Shown here piece after piece: positions 1 to 7,605 of a stretch of DNA of 64,000 nucleotides. Every line of letters starts with the position of its first letter. Position 1 is the first letter of the stretch. The notes under the pieces are model-generated. The model searched no databases. It was not told the origin of the DNA and worked only from the letters and a program-made list of their open reading frames with translations. Location of the stretch: assembly GCF_023630705.1 (NCBI RefSeq), contig NZ_JALQEM010000019.1, forward strand, positions 124,001-188,000, read 5' to 3'. The DNA comes from Caballeronia sp. GAFFF1 (lineage in GTDB: Bacteria > Pseudomonadota > Gammaproteobacteria > Burkholderiales > Burkholderiaceae). The translations under genes were made by a program, and so were the position numbers.

Positions 1-1
1 C

Positions 2-598
2 GCGCGGATCGGCAGCGGCGCGATGCCGTATCTCATTCCGCTCCTGCTGCAAGTGAGCCTCGGCTATACGGCGTTTCAGGCCGGCATGATGATGCTGCCC
101 GTCGCCGCCGCCGGCATGGCGAGCAAGCGGCTCGTCACGCGGCTGATCGAACGCGTCGGGTATCGGCGCGTGCTCGTGACGAACACCGTGCTCGTCGGCC
201 TGATGATGGCGAGCTTCGCGCTCACGAGCGCGCATCAGCCGCTCTGGCTGCGGCTCGTGCAACTGGCCGCGTTCGGCGCCGTCAACTCGATGCAGTTCAC
301 CGCGATGAACACGCTCACGCTGAAGGACCTCGGCACCGGCGGCGCGAGCAGCGGCAACAGCTTGTTTTCGCTCGTGCAGATGCTGTCGATGAGTCTCGGC
401 GTGACCGTCGCGGGCGCCATTCTCTCGACCTTCACCGGCCTCCTGCCGCGCGTCACCGAGACGAATTCGCTGCCTGCGTTCCACGCGACGTTCCTCTGCG
501 TGGGCGTCATCACGGCGGCGACCGCGTGGATTTTCGGACAACTCGCGCCGGAAGTGCGCGGCGCGCGCAAGAAGCCGGACCCATCGGAAGCGAACTGA
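2..598 (+). CDS. MFS multidrug efflux transporter, DHA2/EmrB-QacA type (3' part)
   Basis: The reading frame is open from base 2, so the 5' end lies outside the window; 198 C-terminal residues are present. The visible part starts with RIGSGAMPYLIPLLLQ, a hydrophobic block typical of the second half of 14-helix DHA2 proton/drug antiporters. Further membrane segments follow, among them a GIxxxGxxLG-like VQMLSMSLGVTVAGAI and a final helix before a charged tail. The family exports drugs or dyes across the inner membrane using the proton gradient. The substrate cannot be told from the sequence. The downstream EAL gene is about 220 bp away and probably separate. Confidence 0.8.
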   Translation, partial: ARIGSGAMPYLIPLLLQVSLGYTAFQAGMMMLPVAAAGMASKRLVTRLIERVGYRRVLVTNTVLVGLMMASFALTSAHQPLWLRLVQLAAFGAVNSMQFTAMNTLTLKDLGTGGASSGNSLFSLVQMLSMSLGVTVAGAILSTFTGLLPRVTETNSLPAFHATFLCVGVITAATAWIFGQLAPEVRGARKKPDPSEAN

Positions 599-818
599 GC
601 GGCATTCACCATCCGGACGTGCGCCGCACCGCGACGGTGCGCGCGGCACCGCGACGCGACGGCCTATGTCGCCTCGACTCGCAATACGCGGACGAATACG
701 CGCGCGCCACTCCGCAAAACCGCGCCGATGCTTGATTCGCATGCTTCTTGCTCGAAGGATCGGATGCGATCTTGTAAACTGCCGCTATCTCATAAAGCCG
801 ATCGACGCCCGTCAGACC

Positions 819-2093
819 ATGAGCATGGTTGATCTCGACCCTCCCCGCTTTCAGCCGCCGCGCCCCGTTGCCGGCGACGACGGCTCGCGTCGCACCGTGC
901 TGTATGGCGAATACACCGTCTTCAGCGTGTTTCAGCCGGTGTTTTCGGTGTCGCATCGGCGGGCGATTGGCTATCACGCGTCGCTGCGGGCGCGCGACGA
1001 GACCCATCGGCATGTGCCGTCGCACGAGGTGTTCACGCAGGCGGCCCGGCGCGGCGACTTGCTGGAACTCGGCCGGCTCGCCGAATCGCTGCATCTCGGC
1101 AACTTCAACGCCTTCGACAGCCACGACGAATGGCTTTTCCTGAGCCTGCACCCGGCCGCGCTGATGGACACGAGCTACGGCGACGCGCTGCTCGCCGCGC
1201 TGAAGGACATCGGCCTGCCGCCGCAGCGCGTGGTGCTCGAAGTGCCCGAGCAGGCGGGCGGGGAGACGACGCGCTTCAGCGAAATCGTCGATTCGCTGCG
1301 CAAGTCGGGTTTTCTCATCGCGCTCGACGGCTTCGGCGTGAAGCACTCGAACATCGACCGCGTGTGGCAGTTGCGGCCGGATATCGTCTCGCTCGACCGC
1401 TGCATTCTTCAGCAGGCGAGCGAGCATTCGCATATCGAGCGCGTGTTGCCGCGGCTCGTGTCGCTGCTGCACGAATCCGGCCAGCTCGTGCTGATGGGCG
1501 GCCTCGCGACCGAACGCGACGCGCTCATCGCGCTCGAATGCAACGTCGATTTCGTGCAGGGCGCGTATTTCGCGCAGCCGAGCGTCGAAGCCGTGCACAG
1601 CGAAGTCGCGGCGAGAACGATGGACGCGCTCTCGGCGGCATCGCGCGAACGGGTCGCGGCCCGCGAGCGCGCGCAGGCCGCGCGGCTCGAACCGTACGTG
1701 AGCGGACTGGAACGCGCCGCCGTCAAGCTGATGGAAGGCGAGGCGCTCGCCGCCGCCACGAGCGAATTGCTGCAACTCGCCGACACCGCGCGCTGTTTCC
1801 TGCTCGACCACGCGGGCCGGCAGATCGGCGACAACGTCGTGCCTGTCGTGCGCACGTCGCAGCGCGCCAAGCGCTTCAGCCCGCTGCTGCATTCGGAAGG
1901 CGCAAGCTGGGAACGCCGGCCCTATTTCATCGAGGCGCTGCGCGCGCCGGGGCGCGTGCATCTGACGGCGCCCTACTTGTCGATCAACGAGGCGCATCTG
2001 TGCGTGACGGCGTCCATCGCGGCGCAAACGCCTTACGGGCTGCAGGTGCTGTGCGTCGACATCAACTGGGAAGGCGTGCCCAAGCGCCGCTGA
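819..2093 (+). CDS. Degenerate EAL-domain protein with C-terminal sensor-like (YkuI_C/Cache-type) domain
   Basis: The product is 424 aa from the ATG at 819 (ATG at 825 is also possible; an upstream ATG at 666 would add a low-complexity basic leader). Residues about 35-265 follow an EAL c-di-GMP phosphodiesterase fold: QPV-GYHASLRA, VLEVPEQ, ALDGFG, DIVSLDR, VQGAYFAQP. Key catalytic positions are changed: EAL reads HAS, the DD of DDFG reads DG, K before IDR reads S, and EGVE reads GGLA. The protein is therefore probably not an active phosphodiesterase and may bind c-di-GMP or a partner. Residues about 290-424 (PYFIEAL, TAPYLS, VTASIA) look like a Cache/YkuI_C sensor domain. No transmembrane segment is seen. 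Confidence 0.8.
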   Translation: MSMVDLDPPRFQPPRPVAGDDGSRRTVLYGEYTVFSVFQPVFSVSHRRAIGYHASLRARDETHRHVPSHEVFTQAARRGDLLELGRLAESLHLGNFNAFDSHDEWLFLSLHPAALMDTSYGDALLAALKDIGLPPQRVVLEVPEQAGGETTRFSEIVDSLRKSGFLIALDGFGVKHSNIDRVWQLRPDIVSLDRCILQQASEHSHIERVLPRLVSLLHESGQLVLMGGLATERDALIALECNVDFVQGAYFAQPSVEAVHSEVAARTMDALSAASRERVAARERAQAARLEPYVSGLERAAVKLMEGEALAAATSELLQLADTARCFLLDHAGRQIGDNVVPVVRTSQRAKRFSPLLHSEGASWERRPYFIEALRAPGRVHLTAPYLSINEAHLCVTASIAAQTPYGLQVLCVDINWEGVPKRR

Positions 2094-2321
2094 CAAGTCC
2101 TTCTCCCGTGCGGCGCTTACTTAACAGCGCCCCTTCTTCCCCGAGAGCAAGCGATCCTGATCGATTCACGAAGTCAGGCAAACCGATACCGTACTGTCTC
2201 GGGCACGCTGCACGAGTGCCCTAACGCACAGAGCTGGAAAAAGAGCCCTCGTTATTCTCTACGCAAACGGTTCGGCGGCGCTCGTCCGAATCTCACGACG
2301 AATGATCGCAACGAGGAAAAC

Positions 2322-3743
2322 ATGGCCGAAGCTAGCGTTCCCCTGTGCGTCGATCTGGACGGCACGCTGACCGCCACCGATCTGCTGGTCGAATCGTTCC
2401 TCGTGCTCGTCAAGAAAAATCCGGTTTATATCCTGTACTGTTTCGTCTGGTTACTGCGGGGCAAGGCGTATCTGAAGGCGCAGATCGCAGAGCGCGTGGC
2501 CATCGACGTGTCCGTGTTGCCGTATAACGCGCGTTTTGTCGAATATCTGCGGCAACAGCGTCTATCCGGACGCGACCTTTATCTCTGCACCGCGTCGAAC
2601 AAACAGTTCGCAGAACAGATCGCCACGCACTTCGGCATCTTCACGGGCGTGCTCGCGAGCGATCACGCGCACAACCTGAAAGGCAGCCACAAGGCCGGCG
2701 CGCTTACCAAGGAATTCGGCGCGCACGGTTTCGATTATTGCGGCAACGCGCGCGCCGACGTGCCCGTCTGGAAAGCGTCGCGGCAGGCGATCGTCGTCGG
2801 CAACCGGCACATCGCGGCGGCGGCGGAGAAGGTGAACAAGACGATCGTCTTCTTCGAAGAAAAGCGCTCGCTCGTTCGGCTGACGCTCAAGGAAATGCGC
2901 GTGTACCAGTGGGTGAAGAACCTGCTGATTTTCGTGCCGCTTCTCGCGTCGCACCGCTTCACCGATCCGGCCATGCTGCTCGCCGAAACGCTCGCGTTCT
3001 TCTCGTTCAGCTTCTGCGCCTCCGCGGTGTACCTGCTGAACGACATGCTCGATCTCGACTCGGACCGTCGCCATGCGAAGAAGCGCAACCGGCCGTTCGC
3101 GTCCGGCCAGTTGCCGCTAACCTACGGCATGGCGCTCACGTTGACGCTGCTCGTCGCGTCCGCCGCGCTTGCCGGGCAACTCGCGCCGAACTTCCAGCTG
3201 GTGCTCGGCGGCTACTTCGTCGTGACGCTCGCGTATTCGTTCAAGCTCAAGCGCCTGATGCTGGTGGATGTCTTCACGCTCGCCGCGCTTTATACGTCGC
3301 GCGTGATCGCGGGCGGCGCGGCGGCCGATATCGTGCTGTCGGACTGGCTCATCATGTTCTCGGTGCTCATCTTCCTGAGCCTTGCGATGGTCAAGCGTTA
3401 CACCGAACTCGACGCCCTCTTGCGCGACGGCCAGGTGTCGGCGGCCGGGCGCGGCTACGTCACGCAAGATCTCGGCATATTGCGCTCGTTCGGCACCGCG
3501 TCGGGCTATGTCGCCGTGTTGGTGCTGGCGCTGTATCTGAACTCGTCGGACGTGCGGCTCCTGTATCGGCATCCGCACGCGCTGTGGGTGCTCTTCGGGC
3601 TTTTGCTGTACTGGGTGAGTCGCGTGTGGATGCTCGCGTTTCGCGGCGAGATGCACGACGACCCGATCGTCTATGCGATCAAGAACCGCCTGAGCCTTCT
3701 CGTCATCTGTCTATGCATCGCCACCATCGTCGCGGCGATCTAG
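2322..3743 (+). CDS. HAD phosphatase-UbiA prenyltransferase fusion (polyprenyl-phosphate phosphoribosyltransferase-like)
   Basis: This 473 aa protein has two parts. Residues 1-190 form a HAD-type hydrolase domain with the nucleophile motif DLDGT (D11, D13), a CTASN motif II and a GNARADVPVW acidic motif. Residues about 190-473 are a polytopic UbiA domain with the signature ND-x2-LDxDSDxxHxxKRNRPxASG near residue 240, a YSFKLKR-VDV-AGGA segment and KRYTEL. These match decaprenyl-phosphate phosphoribose synthases of actinobacteria (Rv3806c type) better than quinone UbiA enzymes. The inferred role is to attach phosphoribose to a polyprenyl phosphate at the inner membrane, with the HAD part perhaps removing the 5-phosphate. 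It is the first gene of a three-gene set; the next start is 20 bp downstream. Confidence 0.85.
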   Translation: MAEASVPLCVDLDGTLTATDLLVESFLVLVKKNPVYILYCFVWLLRGKAYLKAQIAERVAIDVSVLPYNARFVEYLRQQRLSGRDLYLCTASNKQFAEQIATHFGIFTGVLASDHAHNLKGSHKAGALTKEFGAHGFDYCGNARADVPVWKASRQAIVVGNRHIAAAAEKVNKTIVFFEEKRSLVRLTLKEMRVYQWVKNLLIFVPLLASHRFTDPAMLLAETLAFFSFSFCASAVYLLNDMLDLDSDRRHAKKRNRPFASGQLPLTYGMALTLTLLVASAALAGQLAPNFQLVLGGYFVVTLAYSFKLKRLMLVDVFTLAALYTSRVIAGGAAADIVLSDWLIMFSVLIFLSLAMVKRYTELDALLRDGQVSAAGRGYVTQDLGILRSFGTASGYVAVLVLALYLNSSDVRLLYRHPHALWVLFGLLLYWVSRVWMLAFRGEMHDDPIVYAIKNRLSLLVICLCIATIVAAI

Positions 3744-3763
3744 CTCCAACCTGACTGCGCTTC

Positions 3764-4126
3764 ATGCAATACATCACGCTTCTTCTGAGCGGCACGTGCA
3801 GCGCGCTCGCAAGTATCTTGCTGCGCCTGGCGGGCACGCTGCCGGCGAGCGGCCACGCGCTCGTCTTCGGCATGGAGCCGCGCGCGCTCATCTACCGGCT
3901 CGGGGCGATCGGCGCTTATGGCGCGGGCTTCGTGCTGTATGCGCTCGCACTGCGGCGCGTGGAGCTGAGTGTCGCCTATCCGCTGATGGTCGCGGTGACG
4001 ATACTCGAAATCATGCTGTTCGGCGTGGTGCTCGGCGAAGCGATGTCGCTGCGCACGCTTGCCGGCGCCACGTTGTTGATCGCAAGTGTTCTGCTGCTTT
4101 ACGCGCCCGCTCCGGCTACCGCCTGA
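3764..4126 (+). CDS. SMR-fold membrane protein, ArnE/ArnF-like lipid-linked sugar flippase candidate
   Basis: The product is 120 aa with four predicted helices, the size and layout of small multidrug resistance proteins. The C-terminal half (YALALRRVELSVAYPLM, then LGEAMSLRTLAGATLLI) reads like ArnE/ArnF, which flip undecaprenyl-phosphate-aminoarabinose. The first helix (LLSGTCSALASILLRLAG) lacks the membrane Glu14 that proton-coupled drug exporters such as EmrE need. It sits between a UbiA phosphoribosyltransferase-like gene and a GT87 glycosyltransferase. A role in moving a polyprenyl-phosphate sugar across the inner membrane is therefore more likely than drug efflux. That role is inferred from context. 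Confidence 0.7.
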   Translation: MQYITLLLSGTCSALASILLRLAGTLPASGHALVFGMEPRALIYRLGAIGAYGAGFVLYALALRRVELSVAYPLMVAVTILEIMLFGVVLGEAMSLRTLAGATLLIASVLLLYAPAPATA

Positions 4127-4167
4127 GCCGCGAATATCAAATAAAAGAGTCGTTTCGGGGAACTGTC

Positions 4168-5481
4168 ATGCTGACTTCACGGGCTGCCACGGGCAAGTCC
4201 GCGCCGAGCCTCGGCGCGATTTCGACGGCGCTAATCGTCGTTGCACTGGCGATGATCGCGGCGCGCGTGCCGCACGTCTATGCGCAGTTCCGCGCCGATC
4301 GCGCGAATGCGTTCAGCGATTTCAACTACTACCTGTACGCGTTCACGACCGTGCTGCGTCATCCTGCCGATGCGACGGTGCTCTACGACCACGCGGGCCT
4401 CGTCGCGTTCATGCGCTCGATCGGCGCCCGCGATACCGGCATGGACGTGTTCTATGCGTATCCGCCGCAATTCGCGTGGCTGTTCTCGCCGCTCGGCGCG
4501 CTCTCGCCGCTCGCGGCGAAGGCCGTGTGGGTCGGAGCATCGCTGATGCTGTTCGCGCTGGGCGTCGCGATGGTCGCGAAGCTCGCGTATCGGGGCGCGG
4601 ACCGCGGCGTCGTGCTGCTGATCGTCGCGCTCGCGCTCTTGAGCCGCCCTTTCTTCGACGATGTGTACTGGGGCCAGTCGAACGAGTTGCTGTTCTTCCT
4701 GCTCGCGGCGACGTTTTTCTTCATCGATCGCGGCAATCGCGGGCTCGCGGGCGTGTTCCTCGGCGCGGCGATCGCGCTGAAGGTGACGCCCATCGCCATT
4801 GCGGGTCTTCTGCTCTTGCGACGCGAATGGCGCACTGCCCTCTTCACGTTCGGTACCTCCGTCGTGCTGACCGCGATCACGGCGTGGCTGCTCGGCTTTC
4901 ATGCGATCTGGCATTACGTCGTATCCGACATGCCGCGCCTCAATGCGCAGAACCTCATGCTCGGCGGCGCGCCGATCAACGTTGCACTGCGCGGCGGCCT
5001 GCAAACGGTGCTGGAGAGCGCCGGCCTCAGCGCGTCTCAGCCGATGCTCGGCGCGGTATGGATTGCCACCGCCTCGGTCGTCTGCGCGCTGGCCGTGGTG
5101 CTCGTGACACGGCGCCACGCGGACCGTCGCATCGACTTCGCGCTCGCCACGATGACGATGCTCGTCGCATCCCCGATGTTGGAGCCGGTGCATCTGGTCG
5201 TCGCGCTGATCCCGGTGTGCATTCTGTTCGGCACGGCATTCGAGCGGCCCGGCGCGCGGCTGTCGCGGGTCGCGCCGCGAGTCGAATTGCTGCTAGCGAG
5301 CCTGGCGATTGCGGTGATGGCGTTCGCGTCGCGCGGCGCGAGTTATACGGTTGCGGTATGGCTGCTGTATGCGCTGCTGGTCGCGCGATACTTCCCGACC
5401 GGCGTCGTCACGCGTTTTCGTGCGATTCCGGGCGCAGAAGATCGAACGCCGCCAGCGCCAGCACACCCGACATCACGATGA
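4168..5481 (+). CDS. GT87/DUF2029-type polyprenyl-phosphate-sugar glycosyltransferase
   Basis: The 437 aa polytopic membrane protein starts at the ATG at 4168, 41 bp after the SMR gene. It shows the hallmarks of GT87 (DUF2029): an early SDFNYYLYA acidic/aromatic motif followed by LYD, then YPPQFAWLFSPLGAL, and GQSNELLFFLL with a later GAAIALKVTPIA. GT87 enzymes use a polyprenyl-phosphate sugar donor and transfer outside the cytoplasm; PimE and AftC of mycobacteria are examples. The acceptor is unknown. It is probably co-transcribed with the two upstream genes. Its last 74 bp overlap a possible small antisense gene. Confidence 0.8.
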   Translation: MLTSRAATGKSAPSLGAISTALIVVALAMIAARVPHVYAQFRADRANAFSDFNYYLYAFTTVLRHPADATVLYDHAGLVAFMRSIGARDTGMDVFYAYPPQFAWLFSPLGALSPLAAKAVWVGASLMLFALGVAMVAKLAYRGADRGVVLLIVALALLSRPFFDDVYWGQSNELLFFLLAATFFFIDRGNRGLAGVFLGAAIALKVTPIAIAGLLLLRREWRTALFTFGTSVVLTAITAWLLGFHAIWHYVVSDMPRLNAQNLMLGGAPINVALRGGLQTVLESAGLSASQPMLGAVWIATASVVCALAVVLVTRRHADRRIDFALATMTMLVASPMLEPVHLVVALIPVCILFGTAFERPGARLSRVAPRVELLLASLAIAVMAFASRGASYTVAVWLLYALLVARYFPTGVVTRFRAIPGAEDRTPPAPAHPTSR

Positions 5482-5560
5482 GCGCGGCAGAATGGCGTCC
5501 GAAGTAAAGCAGCGCGGCGGAAGTCCACGCCGCGGCGCAGAGGGCAGCGAAGCGTTTCAT
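5408..5560 (-). CDS. Possible small two-helix membrane protein (50 aa)
   Basis: On the minus strand an ATG at 5560 opens a 50-codon frame ending in TGA at 5408. It starts MKRFAALCAAAWTSAALLYF, followed by GRHSAAL and a second hydrophobic stretch IVMSGVLALAAFDLL, then a charged tail. This is the pattern of a small hydrophobic protein with two transmembrane segments rather than random shadow coding. No good Shine-Dalgarno site is visible and it overlaps the 3' end of the GT87 gene, so it is a candidate only. No function can be given. Confidence 0.4.
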   Translation of the reverse strand: MKRFAALCAAAWTSAALLYFGRHSAALIVMSGVLALAAFDLLRPESHENA

Positions 5561-5669
5561 GATGAAGCGGTGGTGCAGGAAAAGACCGCTATTTTATCGG
5601 GCGGGCGCGGATGAACGCATGATCGGCCTCTTGTGGCGATGCGTTTGGCCGTTCATCTTCCAGAGAATC

Positions 5670-5694
5670 AAAAAAGGCCGCTCGCGGCGGCCTT
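5670..5694 (-). terminator. Rho-independent terminator of the lipoprotein gene
   Basis: An 8-bp perfect stem (5674-5681 with 5687-5694, loop 5682-5686) is followed by a T-run when read on the minus strand. It lies about 70 bp after the lipoprotein stop codon. Confidence 0.8.
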
Positions 5695-5762
5695 CGTTGC
5701 GTCGCGGTCAGCCGGGCTTTAGTCTAGCGTGCACCGCCTCTCGGCCCGCAACGAAACCACAC

Positions 5763-6533
5763 TTACTGCGCCGCCAGATAGAACGCCTGGTCCCGCTGCG
5801 GCGTCACGCCGACCACCGTGAGCAAGCCATTCACGACCGTCGCTTCGACGGGCATCGACACGTTGTTGAGACCGCACAACGCGCCGCTGAAGTTCAACGT
5901 GCCGTCGAGCAGATGCTTGCCCGTTGCGCGTGGCTTGAAGCTGCCCGTGAACGTGCAGGCGCTTTGCGTGCCGTTGGCCGTGCCGTCGGCGGCGAAGGTG
6001 ATGGTCGAGATGGGGTTGAAGCCCGAGCCGCTCGTCCACGTACGCGCGACATCGCTCAAGGCGAGCGGCGTGTCGTAGGTTGCGTTGTAGTTGCCGTTGA
6101 AGGCGGTGGCGGTCGTGTCGGGCGTCACGAAGAGACTCGTCGTGGCGGAAAGCGCGCTCTTCGTCGTAAAGTTGCCCGTCAACGTGCCTGCGCGAATGGC
6201 GCCGAGGTTGTGGAAGCCGACCGTCGCGGCGTCGGAGAACGCGCCGTCGGTGGCCGTCATGATGCCCTCGATCATCCAGACGAACGAGCCGCCCTGCGTG
6301 TAGATGCTGTAGTACTGTCCGGTTTCCAGCACGATGGTCTGCGCCGCGAACGACTGCGACGAATTCGCCGACCCGTACCAGAGGCCTTCGGGCAATGCGT
6401 GAGACGTTTTGGGAACGCAGGATTTGGTCAGATTGCTGAGATCCGACACGCAGGTCTTGTCGTCGCCGCCGCCGCCGCCGCATGCGGCGAGGATGGGCAG
6501 AGCGAGCAGGCACAGTTTCGATACGAGTTTCAT
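5763..6533 (-). CDS. Predicted lipoprotein of unknown function
   Basis: The 256 aa product has a lipoprotein signal: a KLxxKLCLLALPILAAC stretch with lipobox L15-A-A-C18, then a run of five glycines and two aspartates that would sit just outside the membrane. The mature part is rich in Thr, Gly, Asn and small residues and looks like a beta-rich extracytoplasmic domain. Four Cys outside the lipobox may form disulfides. I do not recognise a family. It is monocistronic, with its own terminator at 5670-5694 and no partner gene nearby. Asp at +2 and +3 is absent (Gly), so outer-membrane sorting is expected. Confidence 0.75.
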   Translation of the reverse strand: MKLVSKLCLLALPILAACGGGGGDDKTCVSDLSNLTKSCVPKTSHALPEGLWYGSANSSQSFAAQTIVLETGQYYSIYTQGGSFVWMIEGIMTATDGAFSDAATVGFHNLGAIRAGTLTGNFTTKSALSATTSLFVTPDTTATAFNGNYNATYDTPLALSDVARTWTSGSGFNPISTITFAADGTANGTQSACTFTGSFKPRATGKHLLDGTLNFSGALCGLNNVSMPVEATVVNGLLTVVGVTPQRDQAFYLAAQ

Positions 6534-6714
6534 GGCGAGTTCATTGTCTTCAGAGTGAGCACAGGCCGCCGCTCTCGACGGATGCCGACAATGAAATAAC
6601 GGAAGAGCGCTGGGAAACTTTAATCGGGCGAGCCAGCGAAGCGTTTTCTCTGGCTTCGCGGCAAGCGGCGCGAAGACTCGCGAACGTCGACGCCCGTCGT
6701 ATCTCTCAAGTCAA

Positions 6715-6742
6715 AAGAAAAAGCCCTCGCACGGAGGGCTTT
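6715..6742 (-). terminator. Rho-independent terminator of sodB
   Basis: A 9-bp perfect stem (6720-6728 with 6734-6742, 5-nt loop) runs into a T-run on the minus strand, about 75 bp downstream of the sodB stop. Confidence 0.85.
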
Positions 6743-6814
6743 ATCTTTGGACCGCTGATCGGACTTGCTGTCCGGCACAGCCGGTTGTCACCTCGGCGAC
6801 AACCCATCATCCAT

Positions 6815-7396
6815 TCACGCGCCGAAATTCTTCGAAGCGAAGTCCCAGTTCGTGATGTTCCAGAATGCCTCGATGAACTTCGGACGCGCATTGCGATAGT
6901 CGATGTAGTACGCATGCTCCCACACGTCCAGCGTGACGAGCGGCTTGCTGTCGGTGGTCAGCGGCGTCGCGGCGTTGCTCGTCGAGACGATATCGAGCGA
7001 GCCGTCGGTCTTCTTCACGAGCCACGTCCAGCCCGAGCCGAACGTGCCCACGGCGACTTTCGCGAACTCTTCCTTGAACTTGTCGAAGGAGCCGTATTTC
7101 GCATTGATCGCGTCGGCCAGCGCGCCGGTCGGAGCGCCGCCGCCATTCGGCGACAGGCTGTTCCAGAAGAACGTGTGATTCCACGTCTGAGCTGCGTTGT
7201 TGAACACGCCGCCCGACGACTTCTTCACGATCTCTTCGAGCTGCATGTTCTCGAATTCAGTGCCCTTGATCAACTCGTTGAGCTTGGTCACATAGGTCTG
7301 GTGGTGCTTGCCATAGTGAAACTCGAGCGTTTCTTCCGACATGTGCGGAGCAAGCGCGTTCTTGTCGAACGGCAGCGGCGGGAGCGTATGTTCCAT
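6815..7396 (-). CDS. sodB: Superoxide dismutase [Fe]
   Basis: The product is 193 aa, the usual length for bacterial iron SOD. The start is the ATG at 7396, preceded by AGGAAG; a longer frame to 7456 adds an unrelated leader. Metal ligands are visible: His27 in the [11 protein letters not shown] region, His in NHTFFW, and the DVWEHAYY Asp/His pair. The FNNAAQxWNHTFFW block is typical of Fe-SOD. It removes superoxide in the cytoplasm. It is transcribed alone, with its own terminator. Confidence 0.97.
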   Translation of the reverse strand: MEHTLPPLPFDKNALAPHMSEETLEFHYGKHHQTYVTKLNELIKGTEFENMQLEEIVKKSSGGVFNNAAQTWNHTFFWNSLSPNGGGAPTGALADAINAKYGSFDKFKEEFAKVAVGTFGSGWTWLVKKTDGSLDIVSTSNAATPLTTDSKPLVTLDVWEHAYYIDYRNARPKFIEAFWNITNWDFASKNFGA

Positions 7397-7605
7397 GATT
7401 GCGAGCTTCCTTTCTATGTGGATTGTGGGACTGTGAGGAGTGAAGCAGTGGAGCAATGGATTGTAGGCGAGTTGGGATAACCCCGCAAACCGCCCGCCTT
7501 TATGAGGAAGATCGCTTTCCTACCGCCAAAAGCGGCGTAAAAAGTGCTCGCGGCCGCGCTTCGCGCCACGTCGAAATTACGCCGTGGAGCGAAGCGCGAA
7601 ACGCG

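Noticed and set aside
606-2096. Long open frame antisense to the EAL gene
   Set aside because: It is Arg/His/Ala-rich without family features; such antisense frames are common where third positions are G/C.
2112-2131. Terminator after the EAL gene
   Set aside because: A 6-bp GGCGCT/AGCGCC stem is followed by a C-rich, not T-rich, stretch.
4231-5193. 320-codon frame antisense to the GT87 gene
   Set aside because: Composition (Arg/Glu/His-rich) is that of a shadow frame, while the plus strand has clear GT87 motifs.
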